Source: Hydrangea macrophylla
Taxonomy: Eukaryota; Streptophyta; Magnoliopsida; Cornales; Hydrangeaceae
DNA: 64,000 nucleotides
Assembly: GCA_033977485.1 (NCBI GenBank)
Contig: CM066989.1
Coordinates: 98,165,887 to 98,229,886 of the forward strand
Direction of reading: 5' to 3'
In this document: positions 1-9,672 of the stretch, piece by piece
How positions within the stretch are numbered: position 1 is the stretch's first letter
How the letters are laid out: each line of letters begins with the position of its first letter
Notes under the pieces: model-generated
What the model was told of the DNA's origin: nothing
What the model saw: the letters and a program-made list of their open reading frames with translations, nothing else
Database searches by the model: none
Position numbers and translations under genes: made by a program

Positions 1-2
1 GG

Positions 3-2474
3 AGGATGTGCATTGACTACAGGAAGCTAAATACTGTGACCCGAAAGGATCATTTTCCTTTGCCATTCATGGACCAAATGCTAGAACGGGTGGCGGGTCA
101 TAAGTATTACTGCTTCTTGGATGGATACAGTGGGTATAATCAAATTGAGATTGCTCCTGAAGATCAGGAGAAAACCACGTTCACGTGTCCATTCGGTACT
201 TTCGCCTACCGACGAATGCCATTTGGCTTATGTAATGCACCGGCTACCTTTCAGCGGTGCATGCTAAGCATCTTTAGTGACATGGTCGAAAACATCCTTG
301 AAGTTTTCATGGATGACTTTTCAGTATTCGGCCATAGCTTCGAGGATTGCCTCAGCAATCTCGAACAGGTTTTAATGAGGTGTGAGGACAAACACCTAGT
401 CTTGAATTGGGAGAAGTGTCACTTTATGGTGACCAAGGGTATAGTTCTAGGCCACATAATATCCGATGAAGGAATCCAAGTGGATAAGGCTAAGATCGAC
501 ATAATCTCAAATCTACCTGTCCCCCGTACAGTGCGAGACATTCGTTCATTCCTAGGGCACGCAGGTTTTTATCGTCGATTTATCCAGAATTTCAGTGCAA
601 TCTCTAGACCCCTTTGTCAACTTCTTGTCAAAGATGCACCTTTCGAGTGGTCAGAGAGTTGCCAAAAGTCCTTTGAGGATCTAAAAGATCTCCTCACCTC
701 CGCACCTATAATACAGGCACCCGACTGGAGTTTGCCTTTTGAATTAATGTGCGATGCTAGTGATTACGCCATTGGCGCAGTCTTAGGCCAGAGGAAGGAC
801 AATAAGCCGCATGTGATATACTATGCCAGCCGAACCTTAAATGAAGCTCAAATGAATTACACTACTACTGAAAAGGAGCTGCTGGCCGTAGTATTCGCTC
901 TGGACAAGTTTAGGTCTTACCTGATAGGGTCGCCAATCGTCTGTTTTACAGATCATTCGGCCCTCAAGTATCTTTTGTCAAAGAAAGACGCTAAACAACG
1001 GCTTATCCGCTGGATACTCTTACTCCAAGAGTTTGATTTAACAATCAAGGACAAGAAAGGAGTAGAGAATGTGGTTGCGGATCATTTATCCCGGTTGACT
1101 TTTACCGATAACACTGAATCCCAATCCATAAAAGATGAGTTCCCAGATGAACAGCTACTGGCAGTAAGTAGTCTGCCTTGGTATGCTGATGTGGTAAACT
1201 ACCTGGTCACGGGTGAGACACCGACTCATTGGTCAAATCAAGATAGGAAACGGTTCCTCTCGTTTGCACGCCATTTTTTCTTTGATGACCCATACCTTTT
1301 CAAATACTGTGCTGATCAGGTCATCAGGCGTTGCGTACCCAACGAGGATATAACCGTTATCTTAGCGTCATGCCATTCTGAGGCATGCGGTGGCCATTTT
1401 GCGTCACAGAAGACCGCACAAAAAGTGTTGCAAAGCGGTTTTTACTGGCTCACAGTCTTCAAAGATGCTTATTCCTTTTGTAAGACATGTCAACGCTGTC
1501 AAAAGCTTGGAACCATTTCTAAAAGGAATTCTATGCCTCTAACCCCTATCATCACAATTGAGATATTTGATTGTTGGGGCATAGATTTTATGGGCCCATT
1601 TCCCAAGTCGAATAACTGTGAGTACATACTCCTTGCTGTGGAGTATGTATCGAAATGGGTAGAAGCGATACCAACGAGACGAAATGATCACAGAACAGTC
1701 ATGTCATTTCTCAGAGACCATATTCTGTCTCGTTTTGGTACTCCGAAAGCTTTACTAAGTGATCAAGGCAAGCATTTCTGCAATAAGCCTTTGGAGTCAC
1801 TTCTCAAGAAATACGGAGTCCATCATAAAATCGCTCTTGCTTATCATCCACAGTCAAATGGGCAAGCAGAATTGGCTAACCGAGAAATTAAGCATATTCT
1901 CGAGAAAACGGTTAGTTCCAATCGAAAAGACTGGGCATACAAATTGACTGATGCGTTATGGGCATACCGTACTGCCTATAAGACGAATCTTGGTATGTCC
2001 CCGTATAGACTAGTTTACGGGAAAGCTTGCCACCTTCCTGTTGAAATTGAACATAAAGCTTATTGGGCGACACGCTCATTGAACTTTGATATTCAAGAGG
2101 GAGGTCAGCTACGCAAGCTCCAACTTGCAGAGCTAGAGGAAATACGACGAGATGCGTATGACTCTGCAAAGTTGCATAAGGAAAAGTTGAAGGCTCGTCA
2201 CGATCGTACGATTTTTCGTAAATCATTTGAGCCGGGGCAGAAAGTGTTGCTATATGATTCTCGCCTCCATCTTTTCCCAGGTAAACTCCGTTCCCGGTGG
2301 ACAGGCCCGTTCATCGTTAAAACTGTTTTTCCACATGGGGCGGTTGAGATTGTTAATCCCAAGAACGACGATTGTTTCAAGGTCAATGGCCAAAGATTGA
2401 AGCCGTTCTTGGAGAATTTCCACTCTGAAGTTGAGCACATCCAGCTGGATGAGCCCAGCTATTCCACCACTTAA
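3..2474 (+). CDS. pol: Athila pol, C-terminal part: RT, RNase H, integrase
   Basis: The frame is open from the window edge; the first Met at 6 is internal because the preceding Arg belongs to the conserved [10 protein letters not shown] block of reverse transcriptase. Domains in order: RT fingers/palm with the catalytic FMDD box at about residue 101; RNase H with its Asp in the CDASD segment near residue 250 and the [11 protein letters not shown] block; the integrase zinc finger ending in CKTCQRC; and the integrase core. In the core I see the first Asp in CWGIDFMG, the second in LLSDQG, and a Glu exactly 36 residues later in [11 protein letters not shown], so D,D-35-E is complete. There is no chromodomain after the integrase, which separates it from chromoviruses. 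It would reverse-transcribe the element RNA in cytoplasmic particles and integrate the DNA in the nucleus. No stop or frameshift is seen in 824 codons. Confidence 0.93.
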   Translation, partial: RMCIDYRKLNTVTRKDHFPLPFMDQMLERVAGHKYYCFLDGYSGYNQIEIAPEDQEKTTFTCPFGTFAYRRMPFGLCNAPATFQRCMLSIFSDMVENILEVFMDDFSVFGHSFEDCLSNLEQVLMRCEDKHLVLNWEKCHFMVTKGIVLGHIISDEGIQVDKAKIDIISNLPVPRTVRDIRSFLGHAGFYRRFIQNFSAISRPLCQLLVKDAPFEWSESCQKSFEDLKDLLTSAPIIQAPDWSLPFELMCDASDYAIGAVLGQRKDNKPHVIYYASRTLNEAQMNYTTTEKELLAVVFALDKFRSYLIGSPIVCFTDHSALKYLLSKKDAKQRLIRWILLLQEFDLTIKDKKGVENVVADHLSRLTFTDNTESQSIKDEFPDEQLLAVSSLPWYADVVNYLVTGETPTHWSNQDRKRFLSFARHFFFDDPYLFKYCADQVIRRCVPNEDITVILASCHSEACGGHFASQKTAQKVLQSGFYWLTVFKDAYSFCKTCQRCQKLGTISKRNSMPLTPIITIEIFDCWGIDFMGPFPKSNNCEYILLAVEYVSKWVEAIPTRRNDHRTVMSFLRDHILSRFGTPKALLSDQGKHFCNKPLESLLKKYGVHHKIALAYHPQSNGQAELANREIKHILEKTVSSNRKDWAYKLTDALWAYRTAYKTNLGMSPYRLVYGKACHLPVEIEHKAYWATRSLNFDIQEGGQLRKLQLAELEEIRRDAYDSAKLHKEKLKARHDRTIFRKSFEPGQKVLLYDSRLHLFPGKLRSRWTGPFIVKTVFPHGAVEIVNPKNDDCFKVNGQRLKPFLENFHSEVEHIQLDEPSYSTT

Positions 2475-2632
2475 AAAAATCTCAGGTGGAATTTCAACTT
2501 GTTGTTGTATTTCTTTTCTTTCCCTACATTTTAGTTTCTTTCTTTCTTTTGTGTTTAGTTTTTGTTTGTCCTTTCGTGTTTGTGATTTAGTTCTAATCCA
2601 TTATTCCTTAAACCACTCTGTTGCAGGTGAAT

Positions 2633-3562
2633 ATGCGAGGTGATGATGTCCATTCAATTGGTTCATGGACTGATTCCGAGTGTTGTTGTGGCACTTGGAC
2701 TGAGGGTGAACCCGCGCCCTGCCCCTTGCATCCTTATGATCCTGAAGTTCACACTCGAATCAATGCCTCCATCGGTTATATCCCATTCGACCCTGCTCTC
2801 CTGGACATCAATCCGTATGAAAATATGGACTTTCCTAATGAGGAGGAGTTGGATGAGGAAGAAGACCTGTATATGGGACGCATGGTGGATGATGCCCTCA
2901 TGGCCCAATGGGAAAACGATGATATGTGGGAGCCATGGGAGGATCATGTCCTTCAGGATGTCGTCCCAGAACGCCACAATGCCGTCTTTGTTTTTGTGGA
3001 TGACTTCCTTGTTCTTGAGTTGGTCCCATACCGCTACGTGCACCTGAGCTACTTGCTATTCAGGCTCCAATGCCCCTTACCAGCTAGTGCACTTTGGGAA
3101 CCAATGCCAATAGTGAGGTTGGAACGTGTCACATTTCTTTGTAATTCTTGTTTCTTTTCTTTGATTTTTTTTTTTTGTGATAATTTGTGTTTCTTGTGTT
3201 CTGTTGTTTTAATTTCAGTGTGTTGTCTTTTGTCCAGGATTGTCACTATGTTCCTAAATGGCATCCCGGTATTCCTTCCACATCAACTGATTCATGGTCT
3301 TGGGCCATACATAAGGCCCCCACTCACTCCGCCGCAAGAGGAGGGTCCATTGCGCAATCACACTCCGTTATCCTTGTCTCCATCCGGATCACCTCTTGCA
3401 TGGGCTTGCCATTCCTTGGAGACTCCAGACTTGGTTGATGATGTCCTTGCTGCGTTTCGATTGTTCTGGGAAAGGGAATCATCAAGTTTGGACTTCACAT
3501 CTGAAGATTCGGCGGATTATGAAGAGATCGTGGAAGAGGAAATTTTTATACTCGAAGACTAG
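2633..3562 (+). CDS. Uncharacterised Athila accessory ORF
   Basis: This is an open frame of about 309 codons beginning at the ATG at 2633, 13 nt downstream of an acceptor-like pyrimidine tract ending in TTGCAG. I do not recognise a domain. The N-terminal half is acidic (runs of Glu/Asp around 2845-2960) with paired Cys near the start. The middle translates into a very hydrophobic, Cys/Phe-rich stretch (about 3127-3238) that looks either like a membrane segment or like an unremoved intron: it is T-rich, ends in TTTTGTCCAG, and could have a donor near 3128. The C-terminus is again acidic (EEIVEEEIF). It lies between pol and the env-position ORF in the same strand. It may be a degraded accessory gene, one exon pair of a spliced product, or a chance ORF. 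Confidence 0.45.
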   Translation: MRGDDVHSIGSWTDSECCCGTWTEGEPAPCPLHPYDPEVHTRINASIGYIPFDPALLDINPYENMDFPNEEELDEEEDLYMGRMVDDALMAQWENDDMWEPWEDHVLQDVVPERHNAVFVFVDDFLVLELVPYRYVHLSYLLFRLQCPLPASALWEPMPIVRLERVTFLCNSCFFSLIFFFCDNLCFLCSVVLISVCCLLSRIVTMFLNGIPVFLPHQLIHGLGPYIRPPLTPPQEEGPLRNHTPLSLSPSGSPLAWACHSLETPDLVDDVLAAFRLFWERESSSLDFTSEDSADYEEIVEEEIFILED

Positions 3563-3898
3563 TGCTACATTTCAGTTGTTTCTGTTCAATTTCAATTCTT
3601 GTTTAGCAACTGGAATGTAATCCTTGACAACTTGTTTTCAGTTTTAGTTTTAGTCTTAGTTTTGGTTTTCTAGTTCAATAAGGTTTTAACCACAGTTGGG
3701 GATGATAATGGTGCAATTTGGATGCAATAATAAAGTTTTTGTTTATATATATAAATTGCGATTTTCTATTCTGGGGAGGAATTTCTGTCATACATGCTTG
3801 TTCTTCACCTGTTATTTCAGTCTATCTGCATGTCCATATTTGTTTATGATAGTTGGGGGTGATGTAGTTCATATCCCATTGAATTCTGGAATTTTTGT
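3563..3898 (+). other. AT-rich spacer containing an internal copy of the polypurine tract
   Basis: No gene is seen. Positions 3851-3860 read AGTTGGGGGT, identical to the ten bases directly before the 3' LTR (8021-8030). It lies about 40 nt upstream of the first palindrome cluster, as if it marked the start of an LTR-like segment. Confidence 0.5.
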
Positions 3899-4019
3899 GT
3901 TCGATCGATCGAACTCAGTTCGATCGATCGAACCCTGAATGTTCAAGCGCTTGTAGTTTACGTTCAATCGATTGAAGGATTTGTGTTCGATCGATCGAAC
4001 TTAGTTCGATCGATCGAAC
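3899..4019 (+). repeat. Palindrome cluster A' (GTTCGATCGATCGAAC) upstream of the env-position gene
   Basis: Four perfect 16-bp palindromes GTTCGATCGATCGAAC at 3899-3914, 3918-3933, 3985-4000 and 4004-4019, plus the variant GTTCAATCGATTGAA at 3962-3976. They come in pairs separated by 3 bp (TCA or TTA). I saw no copies in pol. The same motif recurs in three other clusters in this element (4362-4483, 8285-8396, 8892-9012). Confidence 0.92.
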
Positions 4020-4270
4020 GAGGCATTTAAACGAGGCGTCTTCAGGACATTTCTTCATTTCCCTCACTCTCACCCTCAATCGCTCGAAGACAGAGGAAAG
4101 GGCGACTCGGCAAATTCTCGTTTCTGGCATCCAAGAGGGAGCCCCTGATCAATCCTCTGATCATCCTCATCTTCATCTCATCTTCTGTCCATCCCCACTG
4201 CGGGTTATTCACCGAGGTAGGCCCCACTCAGTTTTGTTTTTCTTTTCATCTATGTTCGTGTTAGAAAATC

Positions 4271-4290
4271 CCAAGGGGGTGTCCCCTTGG
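4271..4290 (+). other. Perfect 8-bp stem, 4-nt loop hairpin in the leader intron
   Basis: CCAAGGGG, loop GTGT, CCCCTTGG. It lies 55 nt inside the proposed intron. It could form in RNA or single-stranded DNA; a role is unknown. Confidence 0.6.
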
Positions 4291-4361
4291 TCTTAGGATT
4301 GTCTTTTGATTAGTGTAACTTAGGTTTTCTTTTCATTTCTGCGATTGATGAACACCGCTGT

Positions 4362-4483
4362 GTTCGATCGCTCGAACTGGTTTCGAGCGATCGAAGGGGA
4401 GATGTTCGATCGATCGAATAAAAGTTCAAGCGATCGAAGTCTACTCCAGTTCGATCGATCGAACTCAGTTCAATCGATCGAAC
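4362..4483 (+). repeat. Palindrome cluster B' inside the proposed leader intron
   Basis: Six copies or variants of the 16-bp palindrome: 4362-4377 (centre ATCGCT), 4382-4395, 4404-4418, 4424-4438, 4449-4464 (perfect) and 4468-4483. The flank CGCTGTGTTCGATCG at its start is also found at the start of cluster B in the LTR (8886 onward), which suggests the two were copied from one another. Confidence 0.88.
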
Positions 4484-4554
4484 TCCAGCAGTGTTTGTTT
4501 TGTTTCTTTTTCTTATCTGTATCTTGTGTGGTCTTATTTTCAGGACTGCCAAAA

Positions 4555-5964
4555 ATGAATCCAGTGACGGGCTATCATAAGTCTAAGCCCCTCGACCGTA
4601 CTATACCAGATCCGGTACCTGATCACGGGTTCCGGAATACCGAGGACAGGCTATGGTTTGAGCGATACTTTCAGACGAGGATGGTGATGGTCGAGCGGCC
4701 TATTGAGCACATCTGGATTGAGAGCCCATGGTTCCTCACACGGATCCGCGCTATGCCTCACTGGTTCGATCTCCTGTCATTGGCCAAGAGGGTCAACCTA
4801 TCATGGATTAGAGGCGCGTGTGCGACTATGATCAGCGACCCGTTTGTGCCATTCACTTATCATGCCTTCTTCCGGAGTCGTTCATTCATCATCAGTCCCG
4901 CGACCGTTTCCGCCGCGTTGGGGGTACCAGAGGTACCTGATTATGTTTGCCCCCACCGGCCTGATGCACCCGTGACCCCACCATCCGCTATTATCAGGGA
5001 GCTCACTGGAGGCGCCGTTCCGTCTTGGGATGGCGATGCTTTGATCGAGGACCACTCTCTCACCGATGACTACCACATGCTTCATTTGGTCCTCAGTAAC
5101 TGCCTCCTAGTGACGTCCTATCGAGAGAAGATCGCGGCTTGGTATGCGCGAGTCTTATATGCTGTGGGGACGGGTCAGCCAGTTTGTATACCACGCCTAT
5201 ACATCGATTTTATGGTCCACCCCACCCGTTATATCTCGTCCAGGAAGCACCTGAAGGGTGCTTGGGCTATTCAGAGGGTCATGGCCGATGCCGGGTTCCT
5301 CGAGCTCCCTGGAGATGATATCCGCCCTTCTCCCCGCCGATTTAGCGAGGCGGCTGCTCGCCGCTCCGACGCTCAGAAGAGGAAGCGCAAAGGGAAAGGG
5401 ACAGCGAGGGTGCGGGGGAGGAAGAAGAGGCGTGGCGGTACAGACACGGAGGCCGGAGCTTCAGGGACACCCACCGAGGTGGAGGAGCTTGATTCGGATG
5501 ATGAGGATGATCCAGTTGCTGTGGTTCAGCAGTTTGAGCTGCGACAGCGATCGCAGTCTCGTGCCCAGGGAGAGTCTTCTTCTTCTGTGCCTCTCCCGAC
5601 AGTTCGCGAGCTATTATTGGAGGAGAGAGAGGCCAGGATTAGACTCGAGGGCCGGATGGATCAGATACAGACTTTGCTGGAGTCCATTTTGATTCAGATC
5701 GGGGTTGATCAGGCCGTTCACTCTGCTCACCATCCCACAGCCACCCCGTCTGCTCAGACTGCTGCTGATCCATCTCATGTTGCTACTCCTACCGATCCAC
5801 CACTTACTGATCCACCATCTGCTACCCCAGCTGCTGAGGCTACTGATCCGGTTTCGACCGCTGCTTCCGAGCCATCTACTACTCCTACTACTACTGTATT
5901 GCCGCCTGCTCCTATCGACATCCCTTCTGATATAGCCGATGATACGCCATCTGGGGTCGATTAG
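4555..5964 (+). CDS. Athila env-position ORF (plant transposon protein domain, nuclear-type features)
   Basis: The ORF has 469 codons from the ATG at 4555, chosen because it is the first Met after the splice acceptor at 4543; the frame is open further upstream only through palindromic intron sequence. Residues about 30-285 resemble the conserved 'putative plant transposon protein' domain found in Athila-type elements. A strongly basic block at about 275-294 looks like a nuclear localisation signal, followed by an acidic run at 309-319 (EELDSDDEDD), a heptad-like coiled coil at about 351-383, and a Pro/Thr/Ser-rich tail. I see no signal peptide and no transmembrane segment. The envelope label often given to this position is therefore not supported; a nuclear or particle-associated role is as likely. 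The frame is intact. Confidence 0.75.
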   Translation: MNPVTGYHKSKPLDRTIPDPVPDHGFRNTEDRLWFERYFQTRMVMVERPIEHIWIESPWFLTRIRAMPHWFDLLSLAKRVNLSWIRGACATMISDPFVPFTYHAFFRSRSFIISPATVSAALGVPEVPDYVCPHRPDAPVTPPSAIIRELTGGAVPSWDGDALIEDHSLTDDYHMLHLVLSNCLLVTSYREKIAAWYARVLYAVGTGQPVCIPRLYIDFMVHPTRYISSRKHLKGAWAIQRVMADAGFLELPGDDIRPSPRRFSEAAARRSDAQKRKRKGKGTARVRGRKKRRGGTDTEAGASGTPTEVEELDSDDEDDPVAVVQQFELRQRSQSRAQGESSSSVPLPTVRELLLEEREARIRLEGRMDQIQTLLESILIQIGVDQAVHSAHHPTATPSAQTAADPSHVATPTDPPLTDPPSATPAAEATDPVSTAASEPSTTPTTTVLPPAPIDIPSDIADDTPSGVD

Positions 5965-8020
5965 TTTTAGTCGGGGAGGTGGCATTTATTTATTTTTGGT
6001 TGGTTGTATATGCTGGTGGTTTTTGGGTGTTTTATTTGGTTAGATGGTATTGTATGGACAGTATTTATCACTGCTTGTATTTTATTTTATTTTGTTCATA
6101 TTTCAGTGGTTTCGATTGATTGGATCATGGTTTTATTGTATTATTGTTATCTTTTGATCCTGTCTGTTTTGGAGTTTGTGTTCTACTTTTTTATGCTAGG
6201 TTGCTTTGCTTGCGATCATCATTTGCGCTATACAGGTGATACCCATCTCTTTTATTTATTGAAAATCAACTTCTGAGGACTTTGTTGTTTTCAGTTGGGG
6301 GTAGGAGACAATAGATAGGTATACACCCGTAATAATCAGGTTTTGCACTTAGATATGTTTTAAATTTAATGAACACACAGTCTGTTAAAATTTGAAAAAA
6401 AAAATTTTATTGAATAGTATTGATAGAATAATTCTGAATAACCTTTTCTGCTTGTTAATTAGACAATGATACATTTGTAGTATTCTTATCTTTTTTATGG
6501 ATTAAATCCACGCGGTTTTTCTGTATCATTGAAATGAATTGCATCTGTAAAGCTGTTATGTACCCAACACTTGTGCACACTAATTAGCAGCCATGTAGAA
6601 AACCTGAAAATTGAGTTAAAATGAATATTGTACGAAAAGAACAAGTAGTGGAAGCTAATAACCCTTTGTGAGCTTTTGAGCCAATCATCATTTCTGAGGG
6701 GATTCTCATACATTGTCGAATGGTTTTTTTTCTTGCGTATATTTGTGAATTCGTTGTTAAGTCTCAGTTTTCTTTAAAAGTTTTGACTGCTTGTTAGAGG
6801 AGAACGTTCAGGATTTACCAATTACACTCGATAAACACTTAAGTGCTAACAATTGAAAGTTGAGAAAATGATTCAAGCCATCGTTTACCCATTCCTTTAC
6901 CTAATATAGCTCACCCTCATTCATTGAATCATTTCACCCCTGATCTCACCTCAATTAAATATTTCCAATAAAATCACAAGAATCCGATCTATACCTTGGC
7001 CTCATTGAACCGTTTGATAAATTTGTTGAGAATGAGTCATCAAAGTATGTGAAATGGAAGGAAGTTGTTGTGGGATATTCCAGGTTAAAAAAAAAAAAAA
7101 TAAAAAATAAAAAAAATATGAATGAATGGGAGATTGGGTGGAGAAAAGAATAAAGAATAAAAAGAGAAGTGGAAATTCCATCACATACTAAAAAGCACAC
7201 TCTTCTCTACAACACCCCCACCTACTAAATAAAAGCCATAATTCAAAGTCTTGAAGATTCTCAACAATTGATTTGAACATGAAAGTGTGAGTTGAGTTAT
7301 CCACGGTATTTCGCTCCTCTAGTAAGTAGTATTCCATTCATGAGACTTTACACTCTTAAATGTCCGTTTTTCATAGAGTCAAGTATGAAAGCATTAGCAC
7401 TTAGAATATCATCTTTATCAAAGCTTTCATACTATGTGCGATTATTGTAAAGCAAGTTTCTGAGAGACGTTCTTTTTGAGTGTGACCAATGTGAGAATTG
7501 AGCTAAAACTGCAAGTTTCCAAAGTACAATAGTCTAGATAACTCTTAATAAGGGTTGGCCGCATGGTTGTTAATTCCACACACACACGGGTGCATGATGG
7601 TAATACATTTGTATATTATACTTGGTGATATAGGAGAGCATGTGGATCTCTTTCATGGATTGATAGAGGATATTATATTCTTGTAGAGTTGAATTAACAG
7701 TTTAATGGAAGGGGGAATTCTACAAAGTTATTCTAATTCTTTTTGAGCTAAAAATTGGAATTTTGTGGGTATATTCACTGCAAACCCTCACGAGACAACA
7801 CTCGTCCACTAGGGGGAGCCTAGGGGTTTAACGGCTTGTTGCATTCGCTAAATGCAATCGCGATTCCTGCGAAAGTGAGTTAGGATTTTTTTTTCTCTCT
7901 ATCTTAGTTTAGGTTGTTTTTAGTTTTTCTTTGTTTCTTAGTTGAGGTAGTATTAGTTTAGGAGTGTTTGGTTTAGTTTATTTTTATTTTCGCTTTATCG
8001 CTAGGGACTAGCAATAAGCT
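5965..8020 (+). other. Athila 3' untranslated region
   Basis: There is no convincing ORF in about 2 kb. It is AT-rich, with a poly-A/T block at 7086-7118. A second internal copy of the polypurine decamer AGTTGGGGGT lies at 6293-6302. Short ORFs here are low-complexity and unsupported. Confidence 0.6.
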
Positions 8021-8030
8021 AGTTGGGGGT
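8021..8030 (+). other. Polypurine tract of the Athila element
   Basis: AGTTGGGGGT directly abuts the TGTG start of the LTR. It is the expected plus-strand primer for DNA synthesis. Confidence 0.75.
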
Positions 8031-8284
8031 TGTGCAAAGCGGGGGTATTTGTAAAATACAACCGCGCTAAAAGGAAGAATTGTAGTAGTTTTGATCACAA
8101 CTTCCCGTATTATCTGCAATTTGCATTGCAAGGCTAATTTTTATACAGTATGATTAATCTATGATAAGTTGTATTATTTTAGCTGTTGTTTATGCAGATC
8201 ACTGCTGTGCGGACTAAACAGATGAGTATCAGAATAAATGGAATGCTGGAATGCAAACAAAAGAAGTCAAAGCTGAAAAGTGAA

Positions 8285-8396
8285 GTTCGATCGATCGTAG
8301 AAGGTTCGATCGATCGAGAGTTCGATCGCTCGAACAGAGTAGAAGCGCTTGAAGATCAAGGGTTCGATCGATCGAAAGCAGTTCGATCGATCGAAC
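8285..8396 (+). repeat. Palindrome cluster A in the Athila LTR, upstream of the TATA box
   Basis: Five copies: 8285 (GTTCGATCGATCGTAG), 8304, 8320-8335 (centre ATCGCT), 8362-8376 and 8381-8396 (perfect). It ends about 70 bp before the TATA-like sequence, the position expected of an enhancer. Confidence 0.88.
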
Positions 8397-8464
8397 GGGG
8401 TATTTCCAGAAACATTTGCGTGCGCAGCAGAATGCGGGTTTAACCCTAGTGCTTTAGGTTTTTC

Positions 8465-8473
8465 TATATATAT
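8465..8473 (+). promoter_or_regulatory. TATA-like box of the Athila LTR
   Basis: TATATATAT in the context TTTCTATATATATGTG. It is the best TATA candidate in the LTR, so the transcript would start near 8500. Confidence 0.5.
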
Positions 8474-8891
8474 GTGTTTTGTAGACGTCCAGGGGACGCC
8501 CACTTTTACATTTTTAACAGTTTAGAAGGAGAGATAGAGAGTTTTGTTTGGTTTTTGTAGGTTTTTCGTTGATTTCTCATATTGTGGATTGGATTCTTCG
8601 AAGTTTATACAAGTATCTTCTATTCCAGGTTATCTATATACTGTTCATTCATACTCTGTACGTATTAGGAGTAGTTTAATCAATCATCTCGTGATATTGC
8701 ATGCTAAACATTGGTAAAACCATAGATTTCATAGTTTTAATGATTAACTCACAACCAAACATGGTATTAAAGTTTTCTTACGTTAAAAATCAATCCTCGA
8801 CACTCCAGACGATGTCTGAGTAGTCCCAGGTTGGGAGATCACGATGAAACAGTGATCTCCAGCCTCTGCCATGCAGCAGAGTAATCGCTGT

Positions 8892-9012
8892 GTTCGATCG
8901 ATCGAAGTCAGTTCGATCGATCGAACCAGAGACAGTCAAGCGATCGAAGTTAGTTCGATCGATTGAGGGATGAAGGTCTTCGATCGATCGAAGGCGCGTC
9001 GATCGATCGAAC
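8892..9012 (+). repeat. Palindrome cluster B in the Athila LTR, downstream of the TATA box
   Basis: Copies at 8892-8906, 8911-8926 (perfect), 8936 (variant), 8953, 8978-8993 (CTTCGATCGATCGAAG) and 8997-9012. It would lie in the transcribed part of the LTR, about 400 bp after the TATA-like box. Confidence 0.88.
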
Positions 9013-9672
9013 TCTCGGATTCTTGAGGATGTTACCTGCAGTATTCCAGGACTTTTTGTTTTAGGACTTGTTATCATTCTGTCCCAAATAAATGCTCAGT
9101 CTGTCAAAACAGTTTTAAAACTAAGGCCCTAAGGCATTTTCTTTCAATACATTTTGCAAACCATCTTCAATGCTAACACCATTGAGGATGCGAGTCTTAA
9201 CTATTGAATTAAACCGCTTTTGTGTATTTTAATTTAACTGTGATGATATGGTCCCGGTCATGAAAGGGCCATAGAATCTTTATTTCTTTTGAGGAATACG
9301 GAAAACTGTAGGTAATATACTCCATTGTGCTTCAAGGTAAATGCATGGTAGATGGCTAGGTTACTGCGGATTCGTGTAATCCCAACACTTTCTTTGTAAA
9401 GTTAAACTCCTTAATTCTAAGTATTATTTTCAATAGCTAGCTAGATTGTTTAGTTAATTTTAATCACTTTCATTAGTAATCTTAGTTTGTGGAACTTCGT
9501 GTTCTGCACCATCATTCAAACTTAGTTATTTTATTTTGTTTCTGTAGAGGTTAGTCTAATTCGATAGGTCAACACCTTCCCTGTGGGATCGACCTGGTCT
9601 TACCAGATATTACTTGCACGTCTACCTACACTTGGGTACTGCACAAGAGCGCACAAGAAAAATCTCGTGTCA

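Larger units (their letters stand above)
4024..4543 (+). promoter_or_regulatory. Possible internal promoter, leader exon and leader intron of the env-position ORF
   Basis: A TATA-like CATTTAAAC at 4024-4032 follows the palindrome cluster. A C/T-rich stretch resembling a plant 5' UTR runs to GAG/GTAGG, a good splice donor (exon end 4216, GT 4217-4218). A T-rich stretch ends in the acceptor TTATTTTCAG (AG 4542-4543), 11 nt before the ATG of the ORF at 4555. The implied intron is 327 nt. Known for the lineage: env-position ORFs of Athila/BAGY-type elements can be expressed from spliced RNA. Inferred: this donor could serve an internal transcript, although the acceptor could equally join a donor near the 5' LTR. 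Confidence 0.4.

Noticed and set aside
4345..4554. N-terminal extension of the env-position ORF and other frames rich in FDRSN/SIDRT peptides (also 3915-4130, 8186-8503, 8790-9077)
   Set aside because: They are translations of the TTCGATCGATCGAA palindromes in every frame and strand; the palindrome explains the peptide repeats and the true start follows the splice acceptor.
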